Below, in pieces: positions 63,239 through 64,000 of a stretch of DNA of 64,000 nucleotides; position 1 is the first letter of the stretch; each line of letters starts with the position of its first letter. The translations under genes were made by a program, and so were the position numbers. The notes beneath the pieces were generated by a model. The model was not told the DNA's origin and ran no database searches. It worked only from the letters and a program-made list of their open reading frames with translations. This DNA is from Limnochordaceae bacterium (lineage in GTDB: Bacteria; Bacillota; Limnochordia; Limnochordales; DUMU01): positions 1-64,000 of the forward strand of contig JADBKQ010000001.1 in the NCBI GenBank assembly GCA_014896305.1. Direction: 5' to 3'.

Positions 63239-64000
63239 TCAATCCTTCTTTGCCGTTTCCCGGTCCTGCTCTGCCTGCGGAGGAGCCGCTGGCCCATCAC
63301 CCGACTCAGCCGCCGCGGGCGGTTCCGCCGCCGGGGCAGATTCCTTCGCCGGCTCCGTTGCAGATGCCGCTTCCGCCGGTGCGGCTGCGGGTTGTTCTCC
63401 GGCAGGCGAGGCGGGCGGCTCGATTTCCACCGTCTGCACCTGGGCGTGATCCATCAAGAAGCGTAACCCCTTTTGAATCCGGAGCGAGCGGCGGATGGTC
63501 TCCTGACCTCCCTCGCTCTTCCAATACGTCAGGGCCTTCTCTTCCGTACTACCCGTACGCCGCGCCGTCTCCGCAGCCTCCTCATGGGTGGCCTTCTCGA
63601 CTTCATCGGGGGACGGCTCGAGACCCTCCTCTTTGGCCACCGCCTCCAGACACAGTTGCGCTTTTACAAACTCCAAAGCGTCGGGGCGCAGCTGCTGGTG
63701 CAGCTGCTCCATCGTCTGCTTGGTCGTGGTCAGGTAATCCTCAAGGCGGATGCCCTGATAAGCCAACCGGAGTTGCAGGTTGCGGATCCGGCTATCCACC
63801 TCCTGCTCCACCATGGCCTCCGGCACGTCCACCTGGCTACGCTCCACCAGCTGTTTGACCGCTGCCTCCTCGGCAGCCTGATCGGCCCGGCGCGCCGCCT
63901 GGTCGAGCAGTGATTCCCTTATGTGTTGGCGTAACTGCTCTAGCGTCTCGTAGTCACCGACGGAACGGGCAAACTCATCGTTCAACTCAGGCAGCTTCAA
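63239..64000 (-). CDS. tig: Trigger factor, C-terminal part (runs off the window edge)
   Basis: The last ~253 residues of the ribosome-associated chaperone and prolyl isomerase. The visible part starts at [22 protein letters not shown], the junction into the C-terminal chaperone domain, continues through the helical arms ([42 protein letters not shown], spanning roughly residues 58-130 of this fragment), and ends in an Ala/Pro/Glu-rich tail of about 60 residues that ordinary trigger factors lack. The PPIase and ribosome-binding domains lie beyond position 64000. Confidence 0.95.
   Translation of the reverse strand: MKLPELNDEFARSVGDYETLEQLRQHIRESLLDQAARRADQAAEEAAVKQLVERSQVDVPEAMVEQEVDSRIRNLQLRLAYQGIRLEDYLTTTKQTMEQLHQQLRPDALEFVKAQLCLEAVAKEEGLEPSPDEVEKATHEEAAETARRTGSTEEKALTYWKSEGGQETIRRSLRIQKGLRFLMDHAQVQTVEIEPPASPAGEQPAAAPAEAASATEPAKESAPAAEPPAAAESGDGPAAPPQAEQDRETAKKD

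Noticed and set aside
1..64000. CRISPR array, prophage, transposase or tRNA
   Set aside because: No regular spaced repeats, phage genes, transposase motifs or cloverleaf with a CCA end were recognised.

Overview
This is 64 kb of a visibly GC-rich chromosome from an endospore-forming member of the Bacillota. The spore markers are a complete GerA-type germinant-receptor operon (28.8-33.4 kb), a CotJB/CotJC spore-coat pair (42.6-44.1 kb) and the sporulation-type protease LonB next to LonA. The order tig-clpP-clpX-lonB-lon is the classical Bacillota protein-quality block. High GC, frequent GTG/TTG starts, low-complexity Ala/Pro inserts in conserved enzymes and three sugar-binding proteins without a lipobox point to a deep-branching high-GC lineage (Limnochordia- or Symbiobacteriia-like). 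That placement is inference only. No rRNA, tRNA, CRISPR array, prophage or IS element was recognised.

Region by region. 0-0.8 kb: non-coding, with a hairpin repeat and degenerate GC-rich repeats. 0.8-3.1 kb: class V aminotransferase, then a poorly defined, perhaps decayed stretch. 3.2-10.6 kb: carbohydrate block on the minus strand (DeoR regulator, sugar isomerase/epimerase, sugar-binding protein, secreted TIM-barrel glycosidase-like protein), plus a second sugar-binding protein and a divergent SIS-domain protein. 10.9-13.6 kb: two-gene ABC exporter. 13.5-16.5 kb: CadC-type metalloregulator and Cd/Zn/Pb P-type ATPase. 16.8-21.7 kb: thiBPQ thiamine importer under a TPP riboswitch. 21.9-26.3 kb: HAD phosphatase, a 54-aa membrane protein, secreted proteins and a third orphan sugar-binding protein. 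27.3-33.4 kb: germination operon that begins with a YerD-type FMN glutamate-synthase-like protein. 33.4-39.5 kb: ADP-forming acyl-CoA synthetase, Gfo/Idh/MocA oxidoreductase with HAD hydrolase, secreted metallophosphatase. 39.6-42.4 kb: site-2 protease, then a fluoride-riboswitch operon (Cys/His-rich DUF6062-like protein, CrcB, DUF190). 42.6-55.4 kb: spore coat genes, M24-like protein, DMT transporter, unknown protein with an EEP phosphatase, divergent DUF4855/DUF4434 proteins, zinc-ribbon and discoidin-like proteins, phosphohexomutase, DoxX and PRC-barrel proteins. 55.4-64 kb: argF, lon, lonB, clpX, clpP and the 3' part of tig.

The most informative points are two clear riboswitches. In the TPP leader the terminator stem contains the thiB Shine-Dalgarno sequence. 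In the fluoride operon the first gene is an uncharacterised protein with a duplicated CxxC...CxxH module. The germination operon has an unusual gene content with start/stop overlaps. Low-complexity or 36-bp-period repeat insertions recur inside conserved enzymes.
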